Source: Lucifuga dentata (lineage: Eukaryota > Chordata > Actinopteri > Ophidiiformes > Bythitidae). From it: 64,000 bases of DNA. Each line of letters opens with the position of its first letter. Position 1 is the stretch's first letter. The notes under the pieces are model-generated. The model had not been told where the DNA came from. It saw only the letters and a list, made by a program, of their open reading frames with translations, and ran no database searches. Positions 1 through 11,239 of the stretch are shown in pieces. The stretch is from NCBI GenBank assembly GCA_014773175.1, contig VXCM01005154.1:57766-121765 (forward strand). The letters run 5' to 3'. Both the position numbers and the translations under genes were made by a program.

Positions 1-373
1 NNNNNNNNNNNNNNNNNNNNNNNNNNNNNNNNNNNNNNNNNNNNNNNNNNNNNNNNNNNNNNNNNNNNNNNNNNNNNNNNNNNNNNNNNNNNNNNNNNNN
101 NNNNNNNNNNNNNNNNNNNNNNNNNNNNNNNNNNNNNNNNNNNNNNNNNNNNNNNNNNNNNNNNNNNNNNNNNNNNNNNNNNNNNNNNNNNNNNNNNNNN
201 NNNNNNNNNNNNNNNNNNNNNNNNNNNNNNNNNNNNNNNNNNNNNNNNNNNNNNNNNNNNNNNNNNNNNNNNNNNNNNNNNNNNNNNNNNNNNNNNNNNN
301 NNNNNNNNNNNNNNNNNNNNNNNNNNNNNNNNNNNNNNNNNNNNNNNNNNNNNNNNNNNNNNNNNNNNNNNNN
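1..373. other. Assembly gap (run of N)
   Basis: All bases are N. The gap removes one end of the repeat copy that begins at 374, so the true boundary of that element cannot be seen. Confidence 0.99.
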
Positions 374-1046
374 GGTGTTCTCTAAACTATTTAAAAAAAA
401 CAAAATTCAAATGAGTATTTTCTTTATTAAAATAATAAATTGTTGGTCTTTCTAACCAAAACCTTTCAAAATAAAAGGTTTTAGCAGCGATGTCCAGCTT
501 CCTGTCTGCTGCCTCTTGATGCTCTGACATGTTACAGTATTCTACCTACAGACCCGTTTGCTGCACATTTCACGGCGTGCAGCAGACGGCTCTGTAACAT
601 TTATAGGAGCTCCGCGCTGTGAAGCGCAAAACCGAACAACTTCCAAATGATGAAGAGACGTTACATTTTTAGAAACGAGCTCATCTTCAGTCTAAATGTT
701 TGTTAGCATCTTGCTAGCACATCTGACCTGAAAGCTTCATGGGCGTGACATCAATGACCATGACGGACCTTTGATTGGTAAAGTTGGAGACTGTGTCCTG
801 CTGCAGGCGGAGCCGCGGACCCTCACGGACACGCTAAAGTATAATCAAGGCTCGTAGGTTTAACGCACACAAAACAGGAACGGGCTTGATTGACGGAGAG
901 CGACCCACTGCCACATTTTCCCCTTTAAAAACAGTTAGGTAGTGGTTGTTTTTTTAAATCTCGATTTTCCGATTTAGCCATTTGTCACATTGTGCTAAAA
1001 CGTAAAATTGAATTAATCGATTAAATTGATTTATCGCCCAGCCCTA
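374..1046 (-). mobile_element. Truncated hAT-type transposon copy, inverted relative to the copy at 28727-29468
   Basis: Read as the reverse complement, this segment follows the element at 28727-29468 almost end to end. Shared landmarks are the terminal CAGCCCTA, the block around 775-905 with the GGGTCCACGG-like core, the TTCAGTC/TTGCTAGCA block near 690-720 and the CTGCTGCCTCTTGATGCTCTGA block near 505-525. One terminal inverted repeat is visible at 1032-1046 (TCGCCCAGCCCTA); the other end is lost in the gap. No intact transposase is present. The hAT assignment rests on the better preserved copy, which has an 8-bp target duplication. Confidence 0.75.
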
Positions 1047-2003
1047 GTGCTCATCCTAAAAAGTAGGACTTAGACAAAAACTAAACTCTGTTAGCTGATA
1101 ATCCAAGGAGAATAAACAGGTAAACTCTGAGGAAACCATCTGTACTCTGAGAAATGAAAAGCATTCCAAGATGTAAGGATATGCTGCAGATTTGTCTCAT
1201 TTTCTTTGGACCTGGCAGGCTTTGCTGCTGTCTGCACCGAACATCTTTACTATTATACTATTAGAGGGCAAAGCACCACAACAAGGGCACCAAAGTCCAG
1301 AAAAAGAAGATTCTAACGCATTATTACTTTAATAAGAGCAGATATGAGCACAGACAATGTTGAAGATCCGATCTGACTTTTTTTTTTTTTTTTTTTTTAC
1401 TGTGTCCTTTTGTCTCTGCTTTGTCTGAGGAAAAATGTCAGACATGACTGCCTCCTGAGCCTACTCATCTGTGTCCAGACCCTATGAACCGTGACCCAGC
1501 CGGTGCAACCAATTCCCCGTTTCTATCAGCTTTAGTTTGGTTGTTACGGCGAGGGCTGAGGGTTTTTGTTTACTCTCTGCTTCCTCTGCTTGCCAATCGT
1601 TCTGCCCGCTGCTTTTCAGAGCTGAATAAGCTTTACGAATTGAGCAGTATGGGGTGGCAAGGAGGGTTCATATTTCCAGATTTCCGCCCTGGTGGATTAA
1701 GTCAATTGGGTTCAATAATGCGCATCCTGAGCAAAACACTGACCTGCTTCTCAACTCTGACACAGACGGAAACCACCAGCTGTCAACAAAACGAGAAAAG
1801 AAATAGTTTCAGGGAGGAAAAAAACAGAGGATTTTCATGGTACGCAAACAGTTTACCAGGAGTGACCTCCATTTTCTGTAGGTTTGACTTTTTGGTTTGT
1901 TCATTTGAGTTTTGACTTATTTCAATGCCGATGCTGGATTCACGTACACACACACACATACACGACATTTCAGTGAAAATGCACATTCAAGATGACACAC
2001 ACT
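1047..2003. other. Unassigned flank, no gene recognised
   Basis: A poly-T tract lies at about 1378-1398. A 143-codon ATG-started frame (1484-1915, plus strand) has no recognisable domain, is Ser/Leu-rich and matches no family I know. I treat it as a chance frame or old repeat. Short CA runs occur near 1946-1960. Confidence 0.4.
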
Positions 2004-3239
2004 ATGGAATGCCAAATGCGCCAAAATAAAATAAATAAAAATGACATTATGAAATAAATAGCTCTATGCAAACATCATTTTTATCATGAAATTTTATTTC
2101 ATACTAACACTTTTATTTCATGATGCCCCATTTTTAAGTCTTTTTTATTTCACAGCGCCATTTTTCATAATGGCACATTTCATAACGAGACTTCATAAGA
2201 TTTGAGGGCCAGTGGGCGTGGCCAGTGGGCGTGGCCTTACACTGATCGTTTATTCCTGGTTCCGGACAAAGCAGACAAATTCAAGTCAAAACTTTCTACT
2301 ACAATGATTAAACTGTGACCAAATTAAGTTTTGAGGTTTTGTCATGCGAGAAAGTAGCTGCTTAGAATTAGAACATATGGTCATATGGTATTAAAATAAT
2401 GCTGAATTAAAAATTGGTTTGATTTCTCTCTCTCTCTAACACAAATCAGGTGTTAAATTCTAATATTCTTTCATTTATTTAAAATAACAGAAACTTTCTA
2501 TCTAAAGTTAAATTATTATTATGCCTGGTTAGTGTGTAGTGTTAATTACAGTNGAAACTTTCTATCTAAAGTTAAATTATTATTATGCCTGGTTAGTGTG
2601 TAGTGTTAATTACAGTTAACTGTTATCACCATGGTAACGGGGATGACCGGTCAACGGATAAGCTGGTCTCTGCTGGGAGCCTCTAGCGGAGTTTCCCGTC
2701 TCTGAAAACATCGAAACCAATTTTTAATTCAGCATTATTTTAATCAGTCGACCATATATTCTAATTCTAAGCAGCTACTTTCTCACATGACAAAAACCTC
2801 AAAACTTAATTTGGTGACAGTTTAATAGTTGTAGTAGAAAGTTTTGACTTGAAGTTGTCGGCCTTGTCTGGAACCAGGAACAAACAATCAGCATGAGGCC
2901 ACGCCCACTGGCCCTCAAGTCNTTGTCGGCCTTGTCTGGAACCAGGAACAAACAATCAGCATGAGGCCACGCCCACTGGCCCTCAAGTCTCGTCGTGAAA
3001 TGTGCCATTATAAAAACGATGCTGTGAAATAAAAGAGACTTGAAAAATGGGGCATTATGAAATAAAAGTGTTATGAAATAAAAACAGTGTTGTAAAATAA
3101 AAAGACTTACAAATGGGGCATTATGAAATAAAAGTGTTATCATGAAATAAGATTTCATGATAAAAATGATTTTTGCAGAGTTAATTTATTTCATAATGTC
3201 GTTTTTATTTATTTAATTTTGGTGCATTTGGCATTCCAT
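2004..3239. mobile_element. Foldback (long terminal inverted repeat) DNA element
   Basis: The segment begins ATGGAATGCCAAATG and ends CATTTGGCATTCCAT. The two arms, roughly 2004-2430 and 2720-3239, mirror each other over several hundred bases. Matching landmarks include the GTGGGCGTGGCC / GGCCACGCCCAC block, the CTGGTTCCGGACAAAGC / TTGTCTGGAACCAG block, and AAGTAGCTGCTTAGAATTAG mirrored in the right arm. Arms are rich in ATGAAATAAAA motifs. No transposase frame is visible, so this is non-autonomous. Two single-N joins (2553, 2922) each duplicate about 65 bp and inflate the centre and right arm. No clear target-site duplication was found, so the superfamily is undetermined. Confidence 0.8.
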
Positions 3240-3899
3240 GAATTCCACGACGGTGCAACATTGCAAACTATTTTTTGGCACGCAATCAGTCATAGTCGTC
3301 TATAGTTCTTGGTAGAACAATGCACATGGAGGAACCATTGTTGTCTCGCGGGGTGGGGGGNGGGGGGGCGAATTATTACTCACTGCGTCACAGTCTTCAT
3401 CACGACTAAATCTACTATCACGCAAAAGATTCATCACAGCCCCGTGTGTGTGTTTCCCTCACGTTCCCCTTCTGAAGTCTTCCATTCAGAGGTGGAACAA
3501 AGAAAGAAAGGATGAAAAGAAAGGGAGAAAGGATGAAAAGAAAGGGAGAAAGGCAATACATATACATTTATATTTATATATATATATATATATAAAAGCA
3601 TAATAATGGTTATCGCTACAAAGGGCCAAGGTCTGGAGTTTCACAGTCTTTCATGTACAACGGATGTAGTAACAGTAGAATACTGACTCTCTGCAGGGTG
3701 ACAGCAGAAGGAAAGCAGTGCATGGCCAGAAAGCAGGTCACACACACACAGAACACCCTGGTCTGTGTGTGTGTGTGTGTCTGTGTGTGTGTGTGTGTGT
3801 GGTAGTTGTATATGCATCTTAATACTCTAAAGACCACTTAAATTCCATCTACAGAATTTAATTAGGTCTCAGGCTTCCAGTCACGCAGATGCAGCACAG
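3240..3899. repeat. Low-complexity stretch with G tract, TA repeat and GT microsatellite
   Basis: A G-rich tract contains a one-base gap at 3361. A TA dinucleotide run lies near 3572-3594 and a GT-rich microsatellite near 3763-3801, matched by CA on the other strand. No coding sequence is recognised. Confidence 0.7.
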
Positions 3900-4720
3900 C
3901 AGGGGTTCCACAGCACGAAACTGCTCAGTTTTATGATTCTGCACGTTAAAAAATATCCCTTCTTAGCCTTACACCTGCCGAAACAGCATTATTACAGAAA
4001 CGGTTGGATTGATTGTTTCATCTGCGTTTTGATTTCTGAAGCAATGTTTTTTTCCTGTAGTCTGAATCAGGAAGTGAGTTGTTGCGATGTTGCATTTACT
4101 GCTCGGTTTAGATCAGTTTTATGCAGGGAAACATATAATTGAACCAAAATATCAGCCAAAGTCATGTGAGAATGCTCTCTCTGCTCATTGGTCGGAAATC
4201 TCTGGGGGGGCGGGAGGAGGAAAATCAAAACAGGAAAAGTTTACAATGCTGGGATAACTAAATATCATGGAACAAAGACGGAATTGGGATACTTTCCTGG
4301 TTGTTGTCATCATTTGGTTCATGTACCAAACAGACAGAAGCTGATATGACTTTGCTGACTTCAGAACGTATGAACATGCTAACTTTAATATGTTCATCTG
4401 CAGACGTGTTCGGTAACACTGACATGTCCTTTTCAAAGCATCCGTTAGGTTTCTTAATAAAAAATGTTGGTTAATTGCTGTGAAATACCATCTCTGGTTC
4501 TAGGTCAATCATTAAGCCAATAGATTGCTCTGCCGTGGTTTGTGGATCATGTTTAAACCACAAATGACCCCTTCCAGATTCCTTAAAAATGGTCTCTTAA
4601 CTAACTAATTAATAATTAGTATAGTTAATTAAAATTAACTGTACCAACGAGGGGAACAAACACTATTTCCAATACAACCGGACCAAGCCATGTTGGTGTG
4701 AAAATGCCCTTAGGTTCACT
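3900..4720 (+). repeat. Old interspersed repeat, diverged copy of the one at 43340-44680
   Basis: The order of blocks parallels 43930-44680: CAGTAATTTCAG-like start, the GTCTGAATCAG block, AAAGTCATGTGAGA, the CAGGAAAAGTTTA / CAGGGAAAGTTTA block, ACCAAACAGACAGAAGCTGA / ACCAAACAAACTACAGCAGAAGCTGA, GACATGTCC, CAATAGATTGC and finally GGTGTGAAAATGCC / GGTGTGAAAACGCC. The copies are clearly related but heavily diverged. The family is likely a non-autonomous DNA transposon; no terminal duplication was identified. Confidence 0.6.
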
Positions 4721-7290
4721 GTCCTGAGGTCTACATGCAGTCTGCATATGCTGCATTTCTGGACTGTGCACACATGATGTAGCTAAAGCATAAATATCAG
4801 TAAAAATGCATTAACATGTGATCTATATCCAGAAATGCGCAGAACGCATTGCGATCGGGATGCAGGCGGACCTGCCAGACCTCATATGGATGGCCCTGGC
4901 CTCCATTATAATCAGATCTCAGGCACAACTGTACCTCCGGGTCGTCGAACAACTGCCCACAAGCTGAAAACATCACCGCATCTCGACTTCTCACTTGTTT
5001 GTCATTAATAAAGTTTGGACGAATCGGGAGTTGTGTTGCGCTGTTTAAAAAAACGGATAAAGCTTGTCCCTGGATTCAAGAGGAAACATGGGTTTTAATC
5101 ACATAACAGCCTTCCTAATGAGATCCGATAACAACGCAGGTAGAATCCAGATAAGGAGAACGTTTTCCTGTCGTATAAACCCTGAAATCCAACGTTTCTA
5201 TCTCTGTCATGTGCATCTCTTTCTCTTGGAATATTTATCCACTCTGAAAGTGTCTTGCCTTCTTTGTTCTCCATCCTGACAACCCCTTTCTTTGTGTTGC
5301 TTGTTTTACTTCTGCATGTTGTTGGATCTGCAAATATTCTTTTGTTTTACACAGATATTGGCCCCATGAATGTACTTTGTTATTATGAGGAAATACTCGT
5401 TCTCAGTGATATTTTCTGGTTTAAGCAGCATTTGATTGCAATCTAATCTGTTAAAATGCATCTTAATCCCAAGTTTACATGGGGTCTTAGAGGTGAAAGC
5501 AGGCTCCTTCAGTTAAAAAGGTCAAAATGATAACAGAGGCTGCTAATAAGTTCTGTCATTTCATCACGAAAAGCAGCAAAGTGGCTGGGATAAGCTCTTA
5601 GAACATTTGTTAGACTGAAGGATTTGAGTCACATAGCCCAGATTGTCTATCTGCTGGTGGTGGTGTTGTATTTCAGCTCAAGAATGATCCTAATCAAGCC
5701 CAGTTTCTCGTGGCAGCGTCTTCCATTACCAATAATAGCCGTTGGTATTTTTATTCCTGTTATATCAGGAGTCTGTTGCTCTACGTTGAAATCTGAGGAG
5801 TGGAATTATCCAGTGCAGAAATAAACTGGCCAAATCTTAGATTTTCTCCCAAAATGGTTAAGCATACTAAGAAATTAATTTATGGGTGTCTATGTGTTTT
5901 GTCTGGGTTAGGATTGACATATCTCATATTAAATATCAAAAATCGATATATCCTTGCTGGGTCCTCCCTACATAAAAATGTCCAATACATGGCTTTGAAG
6001 GCAGACCTTTCTTTGCTTTTGAATATCTAAAATAGTTGAATTTCTCTGGATTTTGGTTGATAGTTCTCGTCTCCATACATTTCTAAATGCTGTTTCTCAG
6101 GCTGATGAGATGAGATTTCTTTCTTTTTTTTTTTTTTTTTTNTTTTTTTTTTTTTTTTGGAAAGACTGAACACAAAGAAGTTTTGCATGCAGACAGTCAA
6201 ATTTTAACGATATGAAAAATGCACTGATTGCACAAAATATAGTATCTATTTTAAAAAACCGTGTCAGTTAAGCCCTGCTGTGTGCTGTGTTTCACGTTTC
6301 CTCAGGTAAATGCTTGCATGTGCCTGTTTCTGCATCCGTGTGTTTGTGTGTGGAATATGCGTATAGGAATGATGCTGCAAGGAGACTCTGCAAGCTGCAG
6401 TATCAACCAGATGCTGCCTCCCTTCCTCTTTATCCTTCCTCTGGACCAGCTGTCACCAAGCAGACACGATCAGAACAGAACAATGCTGGTACGACAGCCT
6501 CCATCCTCTGTGCTGGAGCCTCGTGGAATGGGGTGACCTTTAGCTGCAGAGCTTATGAAGGCGTTCTGAATAGCCGCAGAACAAAGTCCAGCGTGTCTGC
6601 AGTCCAAAGCTCAGCGTCCTCTCCGTGCGGCCGTTTCGAACCCCTCAGGAGATTCAGCAGGAATCGCAATTTCTTCCAAGCCATTCAACTTTCTCAGGCA
6701 GATAAGCAGGAACTCTTTTTGCAAGATTTTTTAGCTCGTATGGTAAACTTGCTGTATTTCCCCTTTCTCTCGGTGTTCATTGCTTTACGTTTGATCCCTT
6801 ATATTGCTTGTCAGGTTTGGTTCGTAAAGCCCACCAGTGGAATCGCCATCAGTTTCCTGTTTTATCCACATGATCGTCGCGCTGTCATCCTCAGATATTT
6901 TCCTTACAGAGTAGATATTAGTTGTGACAACACTCAAATATCACCACAGCTGTACAGATATCAAACCTCCTTGCTTTGTAGGCTCTTTGTTGTCATGGTT
7001 ACAGATGCCACCAAGGTGGTTTCCATCCACATGCTCTTGACAACAAAGGTCTGTTCAGTGATTTAGTTGGTTAACTCTGTTTGCGAAACAACAACAACCA
7101 CCGCCGAGATGGGCAAAAGACAGGCGTCGCTGCCCCACCAATGACTGTGATTAACCGGTACCAAAGTCTTCACACAAACACACACATTTATCTGAACCTT
7201 ACAACACCCCTGGAGTTGTCATCTCAGAGACTACTTTTGCCATCACACCACACACATGTCCTTTCCCCTCTTTTTCTACCTCCTCCCCTC
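4721..7290. other. 3' flank of the shisa9-like gene; possible 3'UTR, no separate gene recognised
   Basis: On the minus strand this follows the stop codon at 7291-7293, so the part next to it is presumably 3'UTR; no poly(A) site could be assigned with confidence. A 65-codon minus frame (4994-4797) and a 259-codon plus frame (6287-7066) are open. The latter begins with GTG rather than ATG, and neither shows a known domain. A poly-T tract interrupted by an N lies at 6124-6158. Confidence 0.45.
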
Positions 7291-8174
7291 TCACACAGTC
7301 ACCTCTGTCTTGCTGTTGGTCACAAAGTAGGGCTGTGTTGGGAGGAAGTGTTGGCTGTGGCTGTGGCCTCTGGTGGCGTGAAGCTGGTTCTGCTCCAGTA
7401 CGGTACACTGAGGCCTCTTGTGCCCGTAGGTCTTCCTCCGCCCTACTGTCTCAGTCCCGTCCCAGCCCTTCAGCCCCATCCCGTGCCCAGCCCCGATGGT
7501 GTTGGAGCTGTACGCCAGTGTGCGGCCCATGGTAGCTGAACTGGCACCGATGACAGCCTCGGCGGCCCTGGACATGCCCACAGATGAGCTACCTGGCATG
7601 GTCCCCGTCATGTGTGCCAAAGAAGTGGCCCCCAGTCCCAGTCCCTTGCTACTGTGACTGTGAGCGTGAGTGTGAGAGCTGTGGACGTTGTGGGAAGGGT
7701 GGCTGCCTTTGGGTTTCTGGCTGTTTGGCTTGAGTCCCCCTCCACCGGCGCCGTGCCTCTCTGTGGGTAGCGTTCCGACGGAGGAGATGCTGGGCATCTC
7801 GGTGACATACGTGGCCACTGGCTCCGGTGTCAGCGGACCCAGGGAGGTCATGGGAGTCATGGACGTCATGGGGGTCAAGGACGTCATGGGGGTCAAGGAA
7901 GTCATGGGGGTCAAGGAAGTCATGTGCGTCATAGAGGTCATGGGAGTCATTTGAGTCATCTGGGTCATGGTGGGGTTCATGGGGTTGGAGGTCAGGGGGT
8001 TAGAGGTCAGGGGGTTGGAGGTCATGGGGTTGGTGGTCATTGGAGGAGTCATTGAGGACATGTTGCCCATGGAGGGTCTGGAGTTGCCCATTGGTTGAAG
8101 AGGAAGGCCACCTTTAGTTGGCAGCTCCACCATCAGGCGGCGCTTGTTATAGAGTTCACCGTTGTATTTGGCAG
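7291..8174 (-). CDS. shisa9: Shisa9-like protein, last coding exon (expanded cytoplasmic tail with C-terminal PDZ ligand)
   Basis: This exon encodes the distal intracellular tail of the same protein as the exons at 17759-17938 and 62080-62594. The acceptor is a strong polypyrimidine tract followed by TTTTCTCAG with the exon starting at 8174. It enters in phase 1 (CT completes the G left by the previous exon, giving Ala), so the join reads KAV-AAKYNGELYNKRR. About 293 residues follow to the TGA at 7293-7291. In order: a KRR-containing segment, a Met/Thr-rich repeat region, a His/Ser-rich stretch, a KGWD motif, and QPYFVTNSKTEVTV at the terminus. EVTV is the PDZ ligand of Shisa9/CKAMP44, which binds PSD-95-type scaffolds. 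KGWD and the QPYF-TNSKTEVTV ending match mammalian Shisa9 as I remember it, and Shisa6 differs before EVTV. The tail is much longer than in mammals because of the repeats. Shisa8 is the main alternative. Confidence 0.9.
7844..8040 (-). repeat. Two adjacent coding minisatellites in the shisa9-like tail
   Basis: Positions 7844-7951 hold six consecutive 18-bp units whose reverse complement encodes Leu/Met-Thr-Pro-Met-Thr-Ser; the second and third units are identical. Positions 7981-8040 are exactly four 15-bp units encoding Thr-Ser-Asn-Pro-Leu/Met or a close variant. Both unit lengths are multiples of three, so copy-number change keeps the frame. The repeats lie between the KRR segment and the His-rich region of the cytoplasmic tail. 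Confidence 0.95.
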
Positions 8175-8958
8175 CTGAGAAAAGAGAGAGAAAGAAGATT
8201 AGAAATGTCAAAGAGACACAACGGAAGAGAGTAACTGAAGGTAACAGTTCAATTCTGAATGAATTGGCTTTTCTTTTTTTTTTTCTTGAAGCACATTGTG
8301 AAAAACTATGAACTCAGCTCATCTGTTTTATTACGGTTGAATAGAAATAATAAAAAAAAAACTTATTTAGCATGAGTCATGAAACAGGACTTATGAAATC
8401 TGCTTGTTTACCAACTCAAGCTAAGATATAAGTACATGAGCTCACACACTCGCATAATACACACTCAGAGACAGTCAGGAAGGTTGAAGCCATTTGATTA
8501 AAACATAAAGACAGCAAACATCCTTTAGTCTGACTCTTTTCCATTCATATTGTGATAAAAGTTATAAAATATTTCATATTCCTGTAACCAAGCAACAAAC
8601 AACAAATCCACGTACTTAATCCTGCTCGTGCAACAAGATACCTGCAGAGGCTTTTGAGTAGAAGTGAAATCAAAAGAAAAGACCAGAATCTTATCCCAGC
8701 TTCCTTTTCCATCTCATGTCTGTGTGGTGACAGGCTGCACATGGTGGATTGTTAAAAAGAGGGAAAAATATAAAGGTGGATGGTATGATGTATGATGCGT
8801 TACATTACATCAGTTCATGGTCATTACTCTTCCTGACATTATGTGCTAGAGCTTTATTCCTCTTTTAGATTCATTTGAATAAAAAAAAAAAATGGTATGT
8901 TCAGTGGTTTGTTTATGTTTCTGGTTTTCCGGGAAGACCTTGTTGATATCTTTGTAAT

Positions 8959-9795
8959 AGAGGTGTTGCAATATACTGGTATTGATGATAACCGTGATAT
9001 TTAAAAAATGAAATATTGATATCATGTTAATAATACACATATGATAATATCGTGTAAATAATCCAGCGCCTCTTAAATCATTTCTGTTTTTTTCCGTTCT
9101 CACTTTGTTGGGAGGGAGATGAAACGGGAAATGTTCCATGAAGGTCTTAGCTGTGTTGTTAAAGCTAAGTTATCATGGCGTTGGACTTGACAGGATTTTC
9201 TCTCTCCTGGTTATTTTTTAGATTTGTGGATCTTTTGTTTATCAGGTCATCTGGTTCCTTTACACGATCCGTTAAGGTGGAATTGCTCTTTTTGGAGCTT
9301 TGGTACAGTTCTGGTTACAGACTCTCTCCACCTCCCTACACTTGTATTTTGAGTATAATTCATTTGCCGAAAAAGAGACAATAAGATAAGAAAAGAAAAG
9401 ATAAGATAAGATAATCCTTTATTCGTCCCACAGTGGGGAAATTGCAGCAGCAAAGGGGATAGTTTAAGGATAAAACAAAAAAGACAACAACAGGCAAGGT
9501 AGTGCAAGGCAAAAACAGGCAAGTCAACAACAAATATGAATAAGTAAGTTTTAATAAGTGAACGGTAAACGAAATATAATAAGGCTGAATGAATGTGCTG
9601 AAGTCGCATTATTGCACATTATTGCATATTATTGCATATTGATATTGCACAGTTAAGCAGACAAAGTTAAAGATGAATTTGACTGATGGCATTATTTTTT
9701 TAATCAAATTTTCTAGAGATATCACGATAATATCACTGTGAATTCTTTTGGCCACAATAATCGTGTAGTGAAAATCTGATATCATGACAGCCCTG
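8959..9795. mobile_element. hAT-type non-autonomous element, target duplication CTTTGTAA
   Basis: The 8-bp direct repeat CTTTGTAA flanks the element at 8951-8958 and 9796-9803. The ends are TAGAGGTGTTGCAATAT and, inverted from the other side, CAGGGCTGTCATGATAT, which match imperfectly as terminal inverted repeats. An 8-bp duplication and CAGGG-type ends are typical of hAT elements. A second retroelement fragment (9381-9660) is inserted inside. No transposase frame is intact. Confidence 0.7.
9381..9660 (-). mobile_element. LINE 3'-tail fragment nested in the hAT element
   Basis: The left edge is a GATAA/AAGAT tandem run followed by ATCCTTTATTCGTCCCACAG and TGGGGAAATTGCAG. This is a very common fish LINE 3' end in reverse orientation, of the Rex1 type as far as I recall. 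The rest is A-rich with ATTGCATATTATTGC repeats. There is no coding sequence. Confidence 0.55.
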
Positions 9796-9828
9796 CTTTG
9801 TAACAGAGGTATAGATGTGGTGTTACGT

Positions 9829-10456
9829 ATGCAGCTTCTTCTTCTTTTCCTTTCGGCTTTCCCTTCAGGGGTCACCACAGCGAATCATCTGCCTCCATCT
9901 AACCCTATCCTCTGCCTCCTCTTCTCTCACACCAACTAACTTCATGTCCTCTTTCACTACATCCATAAATCTCCTCTTTGGTCTTCCTCTAGGCCTCCTG
10001 CCTGGCAGTTCCAACCTCAGCATCCTTCTACCGATATGTTCACTATCCCTCCTCTGTACATGTCCAAACCATCTCAGTCTGGCCTCTCTGACTTTATCTC
10101 CAAAACATCTAACATGCGCTGTCCCTCTGATGTACTCGTTCCTGATCCTATCCATCCTCGTCACTCCCAAAGAGAACCTCAGCATTTTAGTCTCTGCTAC
10201 CTCTAGCTCTGCCTCCTGTCTTTTCCTCAGTGCCACTGTCTCTAAGCCATACAACATCGCTGGTCTCACCACCGTTTTGTACACCTTTCCTTTCATTCTT
10301 GCCGAGACTCTTTTGTCACACATCACACCTGACACTTTTCTCCACCCATTCCAACCTGCTTGCACACGTTTCTTCACCTCTTTTCCACACTCTCCATTGC
10401 TCTGGACTGTGGACCCTAAGTATTTAAAATCCTCCACCTTCTTTATCTTGTTACTT
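9829..10456 (-). mobile_element. LINE fragment: 3' end of a reverse-transcriptase ORF and short tail
   Basis: The minus strand is open and encodes the C-terminal part of a non-LTR reverse transcriptase polyprotein. Visible motifs are DFKYLGSTV, then VRPAMLYGLETV, LRFSLGVTRMDRI, LRWFGHVQRRD, GRRPRGRPKRRFMDV and the terminal WRQMIRCGDP, followed by a stop and GAAGAAG repeats. These features are characteristic of an abundant fish LINE, probably RTE-related. The fragment is 5'-truncated near 10456, as expected for target-primed reverse transcription. The frame is intact over about 200 codons, so the insertion is fairly young, but it lacks the catalytic domain. The same 3' end recurs at 63940-64000. 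Confidence 0.88.
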
Positions 10457-10575
10457 ATGCAGCACTTTATATTATTTTTACAGATAATATAGTTGAAAAA
10501 AAAAAACCGCAGGTGGATCACGGTGCTGAAAATGCACAATATAAATGTGGCTGTTGAAATGTGCTTAATTAAGAG

Positions 10576-11231
10576 CAGGGCCGGCCCGTGGCATAGGTGA
10601 ACTAGGCGGTCGCTAGGACCCCGCTGCCACTTGGGGCCCCCCCACGTCAAGGGTGAAACTAAAGTGAACTCTCCTTAATGGNCCCCGCTGCCACTTGGGG
10701 CCCCCCCACGTCAAGGGTGAAACTAAAGTGAACTCTCCTTAATGGTAAATAATTTCAAGAACTGCAGAAACGTAACGAAATTTATGTGCTAAATTTGTGA
10801 ATTATAACTTCACTGTGTAAAGCATCAGCACACTATATACAGTATAGAGCTCATTGTGCAGAGACACTCACTAATGGTGTGTTATAAAATGCACCTTTAT
10901 TCAACACAGAACTATTTTATAACATGGAACTTATGCATATTATGGTTTGAAATAATATTTTAGTGAAGATTAGGCTCATAGGAGATTTAGCAAATATTTA
11001 TGGAGTGCACTGGGGGAATTCTGGGATGTCAGGTTAATGCTACAGAGTGGGGGGTAAAAGGGTAGCCACACCCCTTTTGTATATTAATGGACAAAACGTG
11101 TTTAATTTATGTTTTAATTTTGGCTGTTTTATAAGGAATTTATAAGGTAAACTGACCCTTTTTTCATCCCTTTGTGTGTCATACAAACTCAAAAAAAAAC
11201 TTGCCCAGGAGAAAGGCTAGGGCTGGCCCTG
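10576..11231. mobile_element. hAT-type non-autonomous element, target duplication ATTAAGAG
   Basis: Ends are CAGGGCCGGCCC and GGGCTGGCCCTG, and exact 8-bp repeats ATTAAGAG flank it at 10568-10575 and 11232-11239. The interior has no transposase. A one-N join at 10682 duplicates about 63 bp near the left end, so the true length is close to 590 bp. The exact duplication indicates an insertion that has not decayed far. Confidence 0.85.
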
Positions 11232-11239
11232 ATTAAGAG

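Noticed and set aside
1484..1915. 143-codon plus-strand ORF as a gene
   Set aside because: No domain, biased composition, and no supporting splice or family evidence.
2490..2660. Apparent tandem duplication and others like it
   Set aside because: The copies are identical and separated by one N, which indicates overlapping contig ends rather than biological duplication.
6287..7066. 259-codon plus-strand open frame
   Set aside because: It starts with GTG, the first ATG is far inside, no domain is recognised, and it lies antisense to the likely 3'UTR.
7081..7954. Several plus-strand open frames over the last shisa9-like exon
   Set aside because: They are antisense or off-frame readings of the minus-strand exon, which has the conserved KGWD and EVTV ending.
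7844..8040. CRISPR-like array
   Set aside because: The units are contiguous coding minisatellite repeats without spacers, in a vertebrate exon.
9815..10492. Plus-strand 225-codon open frame
   Set aside because: It is the antisense shadow of the LINE reverse-transcriptase fragment on the minus strand, whose motifs are clear.
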